Shown here in pieces: positions 54,068 through 62,857 of a DNA stretch of 64,000 nt. Both the position numbers and the translations under genes were made by a program. The DNA is from JBBQED01 sp038320345 (GTDB lineage Bacteria > Bacteroidota > Bacteroidia > AKYH767-A > OLB10): the NCBI GenBank assembly GCA_038320345.1, contig JBBQED010000008.1, positions 62,001-126,000 on the forward strand. Reading direction: 5' to 3'. Each line of letters starts with the position of its first letter. Within the stretch, counting starts at the first letter, position 1. The notes under the pieces were generated by a model. That model was not told the DNA's origin, searched no databases, and saw only the letters and a list, made by a program, of their open reading frames with translations.

Positions 54068-54119
54068 AGAACCCAAATTCTTCCGAATTTCCATTTTACC
54101 CTGGGTTCTATGACAATTA
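54068..54119 (+). other. Composite inverted repeat after the unknown secreted gene
   Basis: AGAACCCA (54068-54075) pairs with TGGGTTCT (54112-54119). Enclosed by it is a second hairpin, AAATTC-TTCC-GAATTT (54075-54090). No T-run follows, so this is a weak terminator candidate or an RNA structure in the 3' region. The rest of the gap to the desaturase is featureless apart from its promoter. Confidence 0.4.
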
Positions 54120-54231
54120 AGGTGTTTAGCGTTTAAAAAAATATCGTAAATCACTGAAATTCAATGATTAAATAAAATAACTCAGTTCATAAATATTACT
54201 GTTGGATACACTTAAGATGAATTGTAAACAT

Positions 54232-54239
54232 TAATTTTG
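54232..54239 (+). promoter_or_regulatory. Bacteroidota -7 box of the desaturase gene
   Basis: TAATTTTG ends at the G of an upstream GTG triplet, showing that GTG (54239) is promoter sequence. The ATG at 54248 is the start. Confidence 0.55.
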
Positions 54240-54247
54240 TGATCACT

Positions 54248-55324
54248 ATGGCAAAAATCACCTTTAACAACCGTCAAAGTCCGTTTTTTGACGCGTTACG
54301 CGAGAAAATTGATAACTACTTCGCTGAGAAAAAAGTAGACCAGACTGGGAATTCGAAATTGTATTTAAAGACAGCCATCCTAGCGGGATCTGCGGTTACG
54401 TTATATGTGCTACTTGTTTTTGTTGATTTACCAAATTGGCTGGCACTTTCGTTATGCGGATTATTGGGAGTTGGATTTGCATCCATCGGCTTCAATATTA
54501 TGCATGACGGTGCACACGGTTCTTACTCGAACAATAAACAGGTAAACAACTTGGCTGCTTATTCATTGAATCTGATGGGCGGTTCTAGTTTCATGTGGAA
54601 AATCAAACACAATATCATTCACCACACTTTTACAAACATTGAAGGTGTAGATGATGATATTGATGTAAGACCTTTACTTCGCTTGAATGATCAACAACCA
54701 AAATATTGGTTTCATCGATTTCAGCATTATTATGCGATGGTATTGTATGGAGCTACTTATTTCATCTGGGTATTCTGGAAAGATTACGAAAAATATTTTA
54801 GTCGCCGTGTAGGTGTTACACCCATCCGTAAAATGAAAACTACGGAGCATGTTGGATTTTGGTTCAGCAAAATTTTATACATCGCATTGTTCTTGGGAAT
54901 ACCTGCCTATACAAAAGGAATTGCAGATACCCTGATCGGTTATTCAGTATTGTTGTTCTTCTGCGGATTAGTGATTGCGGTTGTATTTCAATTAGCACAT
55001 ACAGTTGAAGGAACGCACTTCCCTCAACCGAATCCAGACTCACAGAAAATTGAAGAAGAATGGGCTGTACATCAGATCCAAACTACTGCTAACTTCGCTA
55101 CACAAAGTAAAATTGCAAGTTGGTTCATGGGTGGATTAAACTTTCAAGTAGAACATCATTTGTTTCCAAGAATAAGTCATATTCACTATCCTGAATTAAG
55201 TCGCATTGTACGTGAAACGTGCAAGGAATTTAATTTGGATTATATTGAATACCCAACTGTGTGGAGTGCAATTGGCGCTCATTTAAGACATTTAAAAACA
55301 CTAGGGAAACCGGGGCTTGCATAA
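54248..55324 (+). CDS. Membrane fatty-acid (acyl-CoA) desaturase
   Basis: 358 residues of the FADS-like superfamily. Three histidine boxes bind the di-iron centre: HDGAH at 86-90, HNIIHHT at 121-127, and QVEHHLF near residue 300. Four hydrophobic segments surround them. The third box begins with Gln, a mark of front-end or linoleoyl-type desaturases, but no cytochrome b5 domain is attached. It introduces a double bond into a membrane acyl chain; the position is unknown. It is monocistronic, with a hairpin terminator 80 bp after the stop. Confidence 0.9.
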   Translation: MAKITFNNRQSPFFDALREKIDNYFAEKKVDQTGNSKLYLKTAILAGSAVTLYVLLVFVDLPNWLALSLCGLLGVGFASIGFNIMHDGAHGSYSNNKQVNNLAAYSLNLMGGSSFMWKIKHNIIHHTFTNIEGVDDDIDVRPLLRLNDQQPKYWFHRFQHYYAMVLYGATYFIWVFWKDYEKYFSRRVGVTPIRKMKTTEHVGFWFSKILYIALFLGIPAYTKGIADTLIGYSVLLFFCGLVIAVVFQLAHTVEGTHFPQPNPDSQKIEEEWAVHQIQTTANFATQSKIASWFMGGLNFQVEHHLFPRISHIHYPELSRIVRETCKEFNLDYIEYPTVWSAIGAHLRHLKTLGKPGLA

Positions 55325-55407
55325 AAAATAGTTGCTCTAAGATTTACGATGAAGCTAGCCTAAATCGGTTTTTATTTTCTAACGTTTACTGTTGAGTGAT
55401 ACTTTAT

Positions 55408-55447
55408 AAAATTCCATTTACGATTGAAAATTCGTAAATGGAATTTT
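55408..55447. terminator. Long hairpin terminator
   Basis: AAATTCCATTTACGA and TCGTAAATGGAATTT form a perfect 15-bp stem with a loop of about 8 nt, followed by TTATTTTAT. It ends the desaturase transcript; the A-rich left flank would also let it stop minus-strand transcripts. Confidence 0.8.
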
Positions 55448-55449
55448 TA

Positions 55450-55692
55450 TTTTATAACGATCGTATCAATTATATCTGCGAAAGCTTCGAGAGTAAACTT
55501 CCCTACTTTCTTGTTTAAAGTTCCTTGTTTATCACATCTACTAATCTGAAATAGGTTGCCTTTATTAATTAATGTGGAAGGATAATTTGTATTGTTATCG
55601 TGAATGACGTGAACAAAATCAAGAACTATATTGGGTGATCCTAAGTGAGAAGAGGGCACTAAAAAGATTGTCAGCTCTCGATAAATTTTGAC
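55450..55692 (-). pseudogene. Orphan reading-frame fragment, possible gene remnant
   Basis: A minus-strand frame of about 80 codons ends at 55450 and is open back to a stop near 55700, with only a GTG (55659) as possible start. The product reads like the tail of a larger protein: FLVPSSHLGSPNIVLDFVHV, KGNLFQISRCDKQG, KVGKFTLEAFADIID. No family recognised. The lack of a proper start suggests a leftover 3' end. The remaining parts of this 445-bp intergenic region hold only the desaturase terminator. Confidence 0.3.
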
Positions 55693-55769
55693 GATTTACA
55701 ATTCAGGAATCCAAGCTTAAAGCATGCTTATAAAAGAAACTACGTCTGCACTAAAAAAAGAACAAGGCT

Positions 55770-56750
55770 CTAATGTTCACGGATCATCAGACTTTTTGCG
55801 AGTTCGCGCAGGGCGGTCTTTTCTTCTTGTGATGCAACAATGGCATCAAGGTGGGTTAATGCTAATTCGTAGGAAGATTGCATTTGCGTTTCGGCATATT
55901 CGCGAACATTTAAACGATTATAAATTTGCTTAACCGCTTCCACTTTTTGATAAGCATTCGCTGCATCTACTGGCATTAAAAGTGAATTCGCTAACTCAAC
56001 GCTTAAATCGCCTGAAGCAGATGCTATCGCATACAGCAACAATAAAGTCTTTTTATTAGCGATAATATCACCTCCTACTTGCTTACCAAATTTTGCAGCA
56101 TCACCATAAACATCTAAGATATCATCTTGCAATTGAAAAGCAATACCCAGATTTACTCCAAAGTCGTACAAGTGCTGTGCAGCTTTATCATCCGCACCAG
56201 CGATAATCGCACCTACCTCCAAACTACAGCCTACTAACACGGCAGTTTTGAGTCTAATCATGTCGAGATAACGGTCGATATTTACTGAAGGTTCGGTTTC
56301 AAAATCCATATCTAGCTGTTGCCCTTCGCAAACTTCTAATGCCGTACGGTTAAATACTTCCATTACTTTTCGCACAGCATGATCGGGAACATCCATCATT
56401 AGCTGACAGGCTTTCACAAACATTGCATCCCCAGAAAGAATCGCAATATTGCTATTCCATTTGGCATGTACAGTAGGCATTGCACGACGCAGCGGTGCAT
56501 TGTCCATGATATCATCATGCAATAAAGTAAAATTATGAAAGACTTCTATTCCTGTTGCTGCAGATAAAGCTTGCTTTAAATCTCCCTTAAAAAGTTCAGT
56601 ACCCATGAGCACTAATACGGGACGAATTCTCTTTCCTCCTAATGCCATCATGTAACGAATAGGCTCGTACAAGGTAGCAGGATCACCGGAAAAATTTAAC
56701 TCTTGCAAACGCTGGTTAATTAATTCCTGCAATTTAGAAGGCGAAGTCAT
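55770..56750 (-). CDS. Polyprenyl (trans-isoprenyl) diphosphate synthase
   Basis: 326 residues. The first Asp-rich motif LLHDDIMDNAPLRR (Asp79, Asp80, Asp83) and second LQDDILDVYGD (near 208) define a trans-prenyltransferase. GGKRIRPVL is the substrate-binding block. It elongates farnesyl or geranylgeranyl units; residues just before the first motif (FHNFT) fit a medium to long-chain product, probably the menaquinone side chain. It starts 10 bp after the epimerase stop, last in a minus-strand operon. Confidence 0.92.
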   Translation of the reverse strand: MTSPSKLQELINQRLQELNFSGDPATLYEPIRYMMALGGKRIRPVLVLMGTELFKGDLKQALSAATGIEVFHNFTLLHDDIMDNAPLRRAMPTVHAKWNSNIAILSGDAMFVKACQLMMDVPDHAVRKVMEVFNRTALEVCEGQQLDMDFETEPSVNIDRYLDMIRLKTAVLVGCSLEVGAIIAGADDKAAQHLYDFGVNLGIAFQLQDDILDVYGDAAKFGKQVGGDIIANKKTLLLLYAIASASGDLSVELANSLLMPVDAANAYQKVEAVKQIYNRLNVREYAETQMQSSYELALTHLDAIVASQEEKTALRELAKSLMIREH

Positions 56751-56760
56751 ACGAAATGAA

Positions 56761-57711
56761 TCAGGCAGAAATATATTGCTTAGCGGCTATCAGTTTATTA
56801 ATTCCATCTTCTAGCGTTGTCATCTTACGATTTAACAAGGAACGCATAGCGGTAATATCCGGACAACGTCGTGTCATATCACCTTCTTTAAGTGCAGGAA
56901 GAAAAACAATATTTGATTTTGAGCCTGACACCTCAATAATTTTGCGTGCAAGATCAAGAATTGTCATTTCATAATCGCTTCCGATATTCGCAACATCATT
57001 TACGATCTGATTATTATAAAGAGCATTCAAACACGCGTCCACATTATCATCGATATAACAGAAAGTACGCGTTTGACTTCCATCACCATAGATCGTGATA
57101 TCCTGATTATTTAGTGCTGCACTTAAGAACTTCGACATTACAAAGTCGGTACTTTGTTTTGGACCGTAGGTATTGAAGAAACGGAAGATGGTAAATTCCA
57201 AACCATATTCTTGAGAGTAACCACGAAGGTAAGCTTCCCCAACATTCTTCACGATAGCATAAGGCAACCGCGAATTCAATGGAGTGGTATGTTCATTTTG
57301 CGGAAACTCTACGGGTTCTCCATACACTTCTGAACTCGAAGAATAATACATTCTCTTCACGCCAGTGTTCTTACAAAGATTGAGGATATTACGAATTCCA
57401 TTAAGATCGTTAAGTACAAGAACAGGATTAGCGAGTGTACGCTTAACCCCTACTACGGCTGCATAATGAAAAACGAAATCAAAGGAAAAGGCATGAAATA
57501 TCGCCGAGATATCATTCAAGTCATTTACATCGGCCTTTATAAATCTGACATTCCCATGTACTGATATGGGGAGTTTACTTTCAGAACCGGTGAGTAGATT
57601 ATCTACTACAACTACCTGATTTTCAGGATTATCAGCTAGTTTTTGGGCAAGGCAGCTTCCTACGAATCCAGCTCCGCCTGTTACGAGTATACGTCGTTGC
57701 ATAAAGTTCAA
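56761..57711 (-). CDS. NAD-dependent nucleotide-sugar epimerase/dehydratase
   Basis: 316 residues of the extended SDR family. The Rossmann motif TGGAGFVGS begins at residue 10; the catalytic Ser-Tyr-Lys is SSSEVYG followed by YAIVK. RFFNTYGPKQ and GDGSQTRTFCYIDD are typical of UDP-glucuronate decarboxylase or UDP-glucose 4-epimerase-like enzymes. The exact sugar is not decidable here. It lies between rfbA and the prenyl synthase in one direction, consistent with a role in surface polysaccharide precursors. The Met at 57702 is an alternative start. Confidence 0.87.
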   Translation of the reverse strand: MNFMQRRILVTGGAGFVGSCLAQKLADNPENQVVVVDNLLTGSESKLPISVHGNVRFIKADVNDLNDISAIFHAFSFDFVFHYAAVVGVKRTLANPVLVLNDLNGIRNILNLCKNTGVKRMYYSSSSEVYGEPVEFPQNEHTTPLNSRLPYAIVKNVGEAYLRGYSQEYGLEFTIFRFFNTYGPKQSTDFVMSKFLSAALNNQDITIYGDGSQTRTFCYIDDNVDACLNALYNNQIVNDVANIGSDYEMTILDLARKIIEVSGSKSNIVFLPALKEGDMTRRCPDITAMRSLLNRKMTTLEDGINKLIAAKQYISA

Positions 57712-57835
57712 TTTAAGGATAAATACTAAACGATGAATAAATAATTGGCTGACACCAGCAAACTCCCTGTGAAGAGTTATTTTTTATGTATTCAATAGTA
57801 TTTACGAGATACGGGTGTAAAGGGATTTCCCGTAT

Positions 57836-58699
57836 TTAGTCTTCCATCAAAGTTAATAAATATTTCCCGTAGCCGCTCTTCACCAAGGGATCTGCCAACT
57901 TAAAAAGCTGATCTTTATTTATATAACCATTCCGATACGCGATTTCTTCAATGCAGCCAATTTTTAAACCTTGGCGTTCTTCAATAACCTGAACGAATTG
58001 ACTTGCTTGCATGAGGGAAGCAAAAGTACCAGTATCCAGCCAGGCAGTGCCTTTATCAAGGATTCCTACTTTTAATCTACCCATTTCGAGGTAAGCTTTA
58101 TTTACATCAGTGATTTCATATTCACCACGGGGACTTGGCTTGAGATCCTTAGCGATTTTAATCACATCATTATCGTAAAAATAAAGACCAGGAACTGCGT
58201 AGTTCGATTTTGGTTTGAGTGGCTTTTCTTCGATACTAATTGCATTCATTGCTTTATCGAATTCAACAACGCCATAACGTTCGGGGTCTGAAACATGGTA
58301 AGCAAAAACCACACCACCTTCTGGTCGAACATTTTGTTGCAAGATCTGTTGGAGACCTGTTCCATAAAAAATATTATCTCCAAGAATAAGTGCTACTTGA
58401 TCATTGCCAATAAATTTTTCTCCGATAACGAATGCTTGCGCTAATCCGTTGGGAGTATCTTGAATAGCATATTGAAAATTACAACCCAACAGCTTTCCAT
58501 CGCCGAGTAATTTCTGAAACATCGGCTGATCGTGAGGAGTTGTGATAATCAGAATTTCATTCATGCCCGCCATCAGCAGCACACTGAGTGGATAATAAAT
58601 CATCGGCTTATCATACACCGGCATCAGCTGCTTACTTACGGCAAGTGTTAAAGGATGTAAACGTGTTCCTGAACCTCCTGCGAGAATTATACCTTTCAT
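57836..58699 (-). CDS. rfbA: Glucose-1-phosphate thymidylyltransferase
   Basis: Makes dTDP-glucose from glucose 1-phosphate and dTTP, first step of dTDP-rhamnose synthesis. 287 residues with LAGGSGTRLHPLT at 6-18, VSKQLMPVYDKPMIYYPLS, LGDNIFYG, EEKPLKPKSNYAVPGLYFYD and WLDTGT. This is the classic RmlA/RffH pattern and length. The partner rfbB, C and D genes are not in the window. Confidence 0.95.
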   Translation of the reverse strand: MKGIILAGGSGTRLHPLTLAVSKQLMPVYDKPMIYYPLSVLLMAGMNEILIITTPHDQPMFQKLLGDGKLLGCNFQYAIQDTPNGLAQAFVIGEKFIGNDQVALILGDNIFYGTGLQQILQQNVRPEGGVVFAYHVSDPERYGVVEFDKAMNAISIEEKPLKPKSNYAVPGLYFYDNDVIKIAKDLKPSPRGEYEITDVNKAYLEMGRLKVGILDKGTAWLDTGTFASLMQASQFVQVIEERQGLKIGCIEEIAYRNGYINKDQLFKLADPLVKSGYGKYLLTLMED

Positions 58700-58766
58700 T
58701 GAAATTAAAATAATTTGGGTTGAGCTGTTGTACTAAACAACATTGTTTTATTGGATAGTTTACTCT

Positions 58767-61166
58767 TCAAGACTCATCCGATGGTTTACGGATTTCAAGT
58801 TCATCGAGATCGATATCGTTGTCTTCGTTATGTGTTTCAAACAAAGGTTCTGACAGAAATGCTTTCGTAATTAATCTACGTTCAAGACTCATCAGAAATG
58901 CAGGAAGCAAAACAAGATTGGAACACATCGCAACGAGCAATGTTACACTCAGCAATTTTCCCAATGCCGCTGTACCGCCGAAGCTAGAAGCACTGAAGAT
59001 GAAAAATCCAAAGAATAAAATCACTGCTGTGTAAATCATACTGACTCCAGTTTCACGAATAGTAAGTGTAACTGCATTTGAAATACTCATGACAGGATTT
59101 GCACGAAGTTCCTGTCGATATTTAGTGAGAAAATAAATTGTTTGATCAGAGGCAATTCCAAAAGCAATACTAAAAATAAGAATTGTAGAAGGCTTGAGGG
59201 AGATATTAAAGAAACCCATCAGACCTGCTGTAATAATAAGAGGAACCAAACTCGGAACAATAGAAATCAAGATCATCCGTAGTGACATAAATAGCGTCAC
59301 CATGATCAAGGAAATCAGAAAAATGGCAAGTACAATACTCTCCAGAAGATTCTTAAAAAGATATTCATTTCCTTTTAAGAAGATGAGACTATTTCCTGTG
59401 ATGGTGGTAGTAAATTTATCAGGAGGGAAAATTGAATCGACCCTTGGACGAAGTTCATTCACAAGCTTACCCATTTCTACAGAGCCGATATCTGCCATAG
59501 AAACACTTACACGAGTAACTTGCTTATTACTATCGATGAAACTCTTAAACATCTGCTCTCTTCCTTTCGTTTCTCCAACAAAAGATGACATCTCTGCCAA
59601 CTCGAGTGTCCCAGGAAGGATATAGTATTTAGGATCATGATTATTAAATGCTTGATAACTAAATTTAATTCCATCAACGACAGATAATGGTTTTGAAAGT
59701 TGAGGATATTGAGTCAATGTACGTTCGAGTCGGTTTATTTTTTGCAGCATTGCAGGTTTCAACGCACCGCCTTCTTTTTTAGAATCGATTGCAAATTCGA
59801 GTGGAAGCACTCCTTTGAAATTCCGTTCGAAGAATTTCATATCTACATATACTGGATCTTTCTTCGGTAAATCATCAACTACATATCCAACAGTATTTAG
59901 TTTCGACATTCCATAAAAACTAACCACCATAATTATCACCACAATTGCATACACTACTTTAGTATGTAGTCGCACCCAATTCTCAACATACACTAACACT
60001 TTATTAATGCGCGGTGCTTGCAGGTGCTTCATGTGTTTCACTCTTGGAGGAGCTAAGAAACTGAAGACAATAGGAATGAGAATTAAAGAAACGAGCCAAG
60101 TGGACATTACATTAAATGCTGACACCAAACCGAACTCCATCAGCAATCTACTTTCTGTAAAATACAAAACAAAGAAACCAATAGCAGTAGTTACGTTAGC
60201 TAGAAATGTAGTTAATCCAATGCTCTGCACCATGCGAGCGAGACCTTTTGCCTGATTACCATGACGACTGAATTCGATCTGGTATTTATTGAGCATGAAA
60301 ATACTATTCGGAATTCCGATAACAATAATTAACGGAGGTATTAAACCACTAAGAATAGTAATTTTATAATGAAGCAAGGCAATTGTTCCGAGGGACCATA
60401 CCACACCAACCGCAACTACGATCAGTGAAAAGAATACAACTTGAAAAGAGCGGAAGAAAACGAAGAGCACAATTGCTGTTACAAGGACGGCAAGAATCAT
60501 AAACATTTTCATTTCCTTCACTACTTTTCCAGTGATGGCGGTACGGATATATGGTAATCCACTGAGATGTACTTCGAGATGATTGGCGATACCGTAAGCT
60601 TCTGCTTTCTCACGAATCACATCAATAATTTCAATCCGGTTCTTGGTATTTAATTTGGCTTTATCAAAAGTGACGGCCATTACAGTTGCGCCCGTTTCCT
60701 TATTCAGGATAAAACCATTATAAAATGGGAGACTATCAATCACCATTTTAATACTATCCATTTCTGCTTGAGAAGTTACTTTGCCATTCACAATTGGCTT
60801 CAGTACGAACTTCTTTAAGGAGTCATTTTTATTAACGGTGTATAACTTGGCAACAGAAACGACAGCCTCAATGCCATCAATTTTACGGATCTCTTCACCG
60901 AGCTCCCACCAGCCATTAAATTTTTCGACGGTATAAAAATTTTTATCTTCTACACCCATCACCATCACACTACCATCTTCTCCAAACATCTCCTTAAACT
61001 TAGCATACGCTTTATAGTCAGGATCAGTAGCGGGAAGAATTTTCGCGAAATCGTAAGAAAGCTGAATGTCAGTAGCTTTCCAACCCATGAAAATAGTAAT
61101 CAAACCAACTACCACAACTAATGGGTAACGTTGTCGTAGTATAAAACGAGAAAGCCAGTTAAACAT
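58767..61166 (-). CDS. RND/MMPL-family transporter
   Basis: 799 residues from the ATG at 61166. It has the RND layout: one N-terminal helix, a large periplasmic loop (about 40-210), a block of five helices (LAVLVTAIVLFVFFRS, LIVVAVGVVWSLG, GLIPPLIIVIGIPNSIFM with the conserved GIPNS/N), then a second half with the same order (GIASDQTIYFLTKYRQE). It resembles hydrophobe exporters of the MMPL/patched type. Substrate is probably a lipid or hopanoid-like compound. The C-terminal tail is acidic. A frame open to 61199 is rejected; a TACATTTA box lies just upstream of the chosen ATG. Confidence 0.88.
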   Translation of the reverse strand: MFNWLSRFILRQRYPLVVVVGLITIFMGWKATDIQLSYDFAKILPATDPDYKAYAKFKEMFGEDGSVMVMGVEDKNFYTVEKFNGWWELGEEIRKIDGIEAVVSVAKLYTVNKNDSLKKFVLKPIVNGKVTSQAEMDSIKMVIDSLPFYNGFILNKETGATVMAVTFDKAKLNTKNRIEIIDVIREKAEAYGIANHLEVHLSGLPYIRTAITGKVVKEMKMFMILAVLVTAIVLFVFFRSFQVVFFSLIVVAVGVVWSLGTIALLHYKITILSGLIPPLIIVIGIPNSIFMLNKYQIEFSRHGNQAKGLARMVQSIGLTTFLANVTTAIGFFVLYFTESRLLMEFGLVSAFNVMSTWLVSLILIPIVFSFLAPPRVKHMKHLQAPRINKVLVYVENWVRLHTKVVYAIVVIIMVVSFYGMSKLNTVGYVVDDLPKKDPVYVDMKFFERNFKGVLPLEFAIDSKKEGGALKPAMLQKINRLERTLTQYPQLSKPLSVVDGIKFSYQAFNNHDPKYYILPGTLELAEMSSFVGETKGREQMFKSFIDSNKQVTRVSVSMADIGSVEMGKLVNELRPRVDSIFPPDKFTTTITGNSLIFLKGNEYLFKNLLESIVLAIFLISLIMVTLFMSLRMILISIVPSLVPLIITAGLMGFFNISLKPSTILIFSIAFGIASDQTIYFLTKYRQELRANPVMSISNAVTLTIRETGVSMIYTAVILFFGFFIFSASSFGGTAALGKLLSVTLLVAMCSNLVLLPAFLMSLERRLITKAFLSEPLFETHNEDNDIDLDELEIRKPSDES

Positions 61167-61286
61167 AGGGCGTAAATGTATCAAAAAATGAGTCCTCACC
61201 CGAATTTTAGGGAATTGAAAAAATTATACAAAAGCAATTAAAGATTGTAATTCCTGAGCTCCTACTTCGTAACTTAGCACTACCCT

Positions 61287-62309
61287 ATGAACAGGAATTT
61301 CCGCGACGGTTTAAATTTCATTTCTAAAGCCAGTCCCCGCCGTATAATTAATGCTGCCAAGGTCCTAAGTAGCTACTATGCAGCTCGTTGGACCGGCAAG
61401 GCAACGCAGTGGGGACTTCCAATAGCTTTATCTTTTGAGCCAACAACCTCCTGTAATTTACGCTGTCCTGAATGTCCGAGCGGACTTAGATCCTTCACTC
61501 GCCCCACGGGAATGCTGGAATCCAAACTTTTTCAAAAGGTAATTGATGAACTACACAAAGATTTATGGTACTTAATTTTTTATTTTCAGGGCGAACCTTA
61601 CTTGCATCCTGAATTTACTGAGTTAGTAAAATATGCTTCTGGTAAAGGAATTTATACCGCAACCTCTACGAATGCTCATTATCTAACGGACGTGAATGCC
61701 CGAAAAACGGTAGAATCTGGATTAGATCGATTGATTATTTCTATTGACGGCACTACTCAAGAAGTTTATGAGCAATACCGGATCGGTGGAAAATTGGAAA
61801 AAGTTCTCGAAGGTGCGAGGAATATTGTGAAATGGAAACGTGAGCTCAGATCAAGTACTCCCCATATTATTTTTCAGTTCTTGGTAGTTCGACCTAATGA
61901 ACATCAAATAGCGGAAGTGCAACAACTCGCCAAAGAAATTGGTGTAGATGAAGTAGGATTGAAAACAGCACAGGTTTACGATTACGAACATGGAAATTCG
62001 TTAATCCCCACTGAAGACAAATACTCACGGTATCGCCTTGGAGAAGATGGGAAATATACCATCAAGAACGGACTCGATAACCATTGTTGGAAACTCTGGC
62101 ATTCCTGTGTAGTAACGTGGGATGGAAGTGTGGTTCCTTGTTGTTTTGATAAAGATGCTTGGCATAAGATGGGTAATTTGCAGGAAACAACTTTTGCTAC
62201 CCTTTGGCAAGATAAAGCATACCGAGAATTTAGAAGTAGCTTATTACGTTCGAGAAGTGAAATTGAAATGTGCAAAAACTGCACAGAAGGAACGAAAGTG
62301 TGGAGTTGA
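61287..62309 (+). CDS. Radical SAM/SPASM protein
   Basis: 340 residues. The radical SAM cluster motif CxxxCxxC is Cys56, Cys60 and Cys63 (TTSCNLRCPEC). The C-terminal SPASM-like region (about 265-330) carries further cysteines: NHCWKLWHSCVV, VVPCCFDKD, and MCKNCTEG near the end, for auxiliary clusters. QGEPYLHPE lies in the core. Such enzymes modify peptides or sugars with radical chemistry; no precursor peptide gene is recognisable next to it. It is divergent from the RND transporter gene, with starts 120 bp apart. Confidence 0.9.
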   Translation: MNRNFRDGLNFISKASPRRIINAAKVLSSYYAARWTGKATQWGLPIALSFEPTTSCNLRCPECPSGLRSFTRPTGMLESKLFQKVIDELHKDLWYLIFYFQGEPYLHPEFTELVKYASGKGIYTATSTNAHYLTDVNARKTVESGLDRLIISIDGTTQEVYEQYRIGGKLEKVLEGARNIVKWKRELRSSTPHIIFQFLVVRPNEHQIAEVQQLAKEIGVDEVGLKTAQVYDYEHGNSLIPTEDKYSRYRLGEDGKYTIKNGLDNHCWKLWHSCVVTWDGSVVPCCFDKDAWHKMGNLQETTFATLWQDKAYREFRSSLLRSRSEIEMCKNCTEGTKVWS

Positions 62310-62390
62310 CTTAATTTGCTAATCTCGAGTTAAACTCGGGACAAATTATGTTAGTGTGCTAATGAATCAAAAATGAGAGAATATGATCCG

Positions 62391-62687
62391 TTACTGAACA
62401 ATAATTTTTTGAGTTTCCACTTTTGAGTTTTCACTAATTATCTGCAAGAAATACATCCCGGGTGACATTGTACTTTTATTGAGTATTAATTGCGTACCTG
62501 AAAAACTGATGTTCTTTATTTCATTTCCTAACATATCAATTAGTTTCAGATTAGAATTGTGTTGAGCTTCATTAAAATTTATTGTAGTTTCATATTGAAA
62601 AGGGTTTGGCGCAATTGAAATTTTCGAATTATTAGGACAATTATATAGAGTATCGATTTTCGCATAAAGTTTAGTGAACCTTAATCC
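62391..62687 (-). pseudogene. Remnant of a secreted protein: T9SS sorting-domain fragment
   Basis: A minus-strand frame of 98 codons plus stop, open from a stop at 62688-62690, has no usable start (first ATG in the middle). Translated, it matches a T9SS type-A sorting domain: SIAPNPF near the start, KLIDMLGNEIKNI in the middle, and MSPGMYFLQIIS with KIIVQ at the end. This is the last about 80 residues of an exported protein, without any cargo domain before it. Best read as the 3' remnant of a deleted gene. Upstream to 62857 is AT-rich with no frame, consistent with decay. Confidence 0.75.
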
Positions 62688-62857
62688 TTATTTATAGTAG
62701 TTATAATGATACAGTAATTTGCTATTAAAACGTATCGGGAAAATAATTTGTTTAAAAACACTATCGAAAAGAATTATTAAAAATTAAAAATAAAACATGG
62801 CGAAATAAATTATTTCATTGCTGTCATACTTAATTATTTTATCGACAAATTTTCGCC
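62688..62857. other. AT-rich non-coding stretch
   Basis: Very AT-rich, no open frame. It probably includes the decayed 5' part of the secreted-protein gene whose sorting domain survives at 62391-62687. Confidence 0.4.

Noticed and set aside
61982..62322. Possible short precursor peptide overlapping the radical SAM gene
   Set aside because: The frames here lie in the SPASM coding region and show no leader/core layout.
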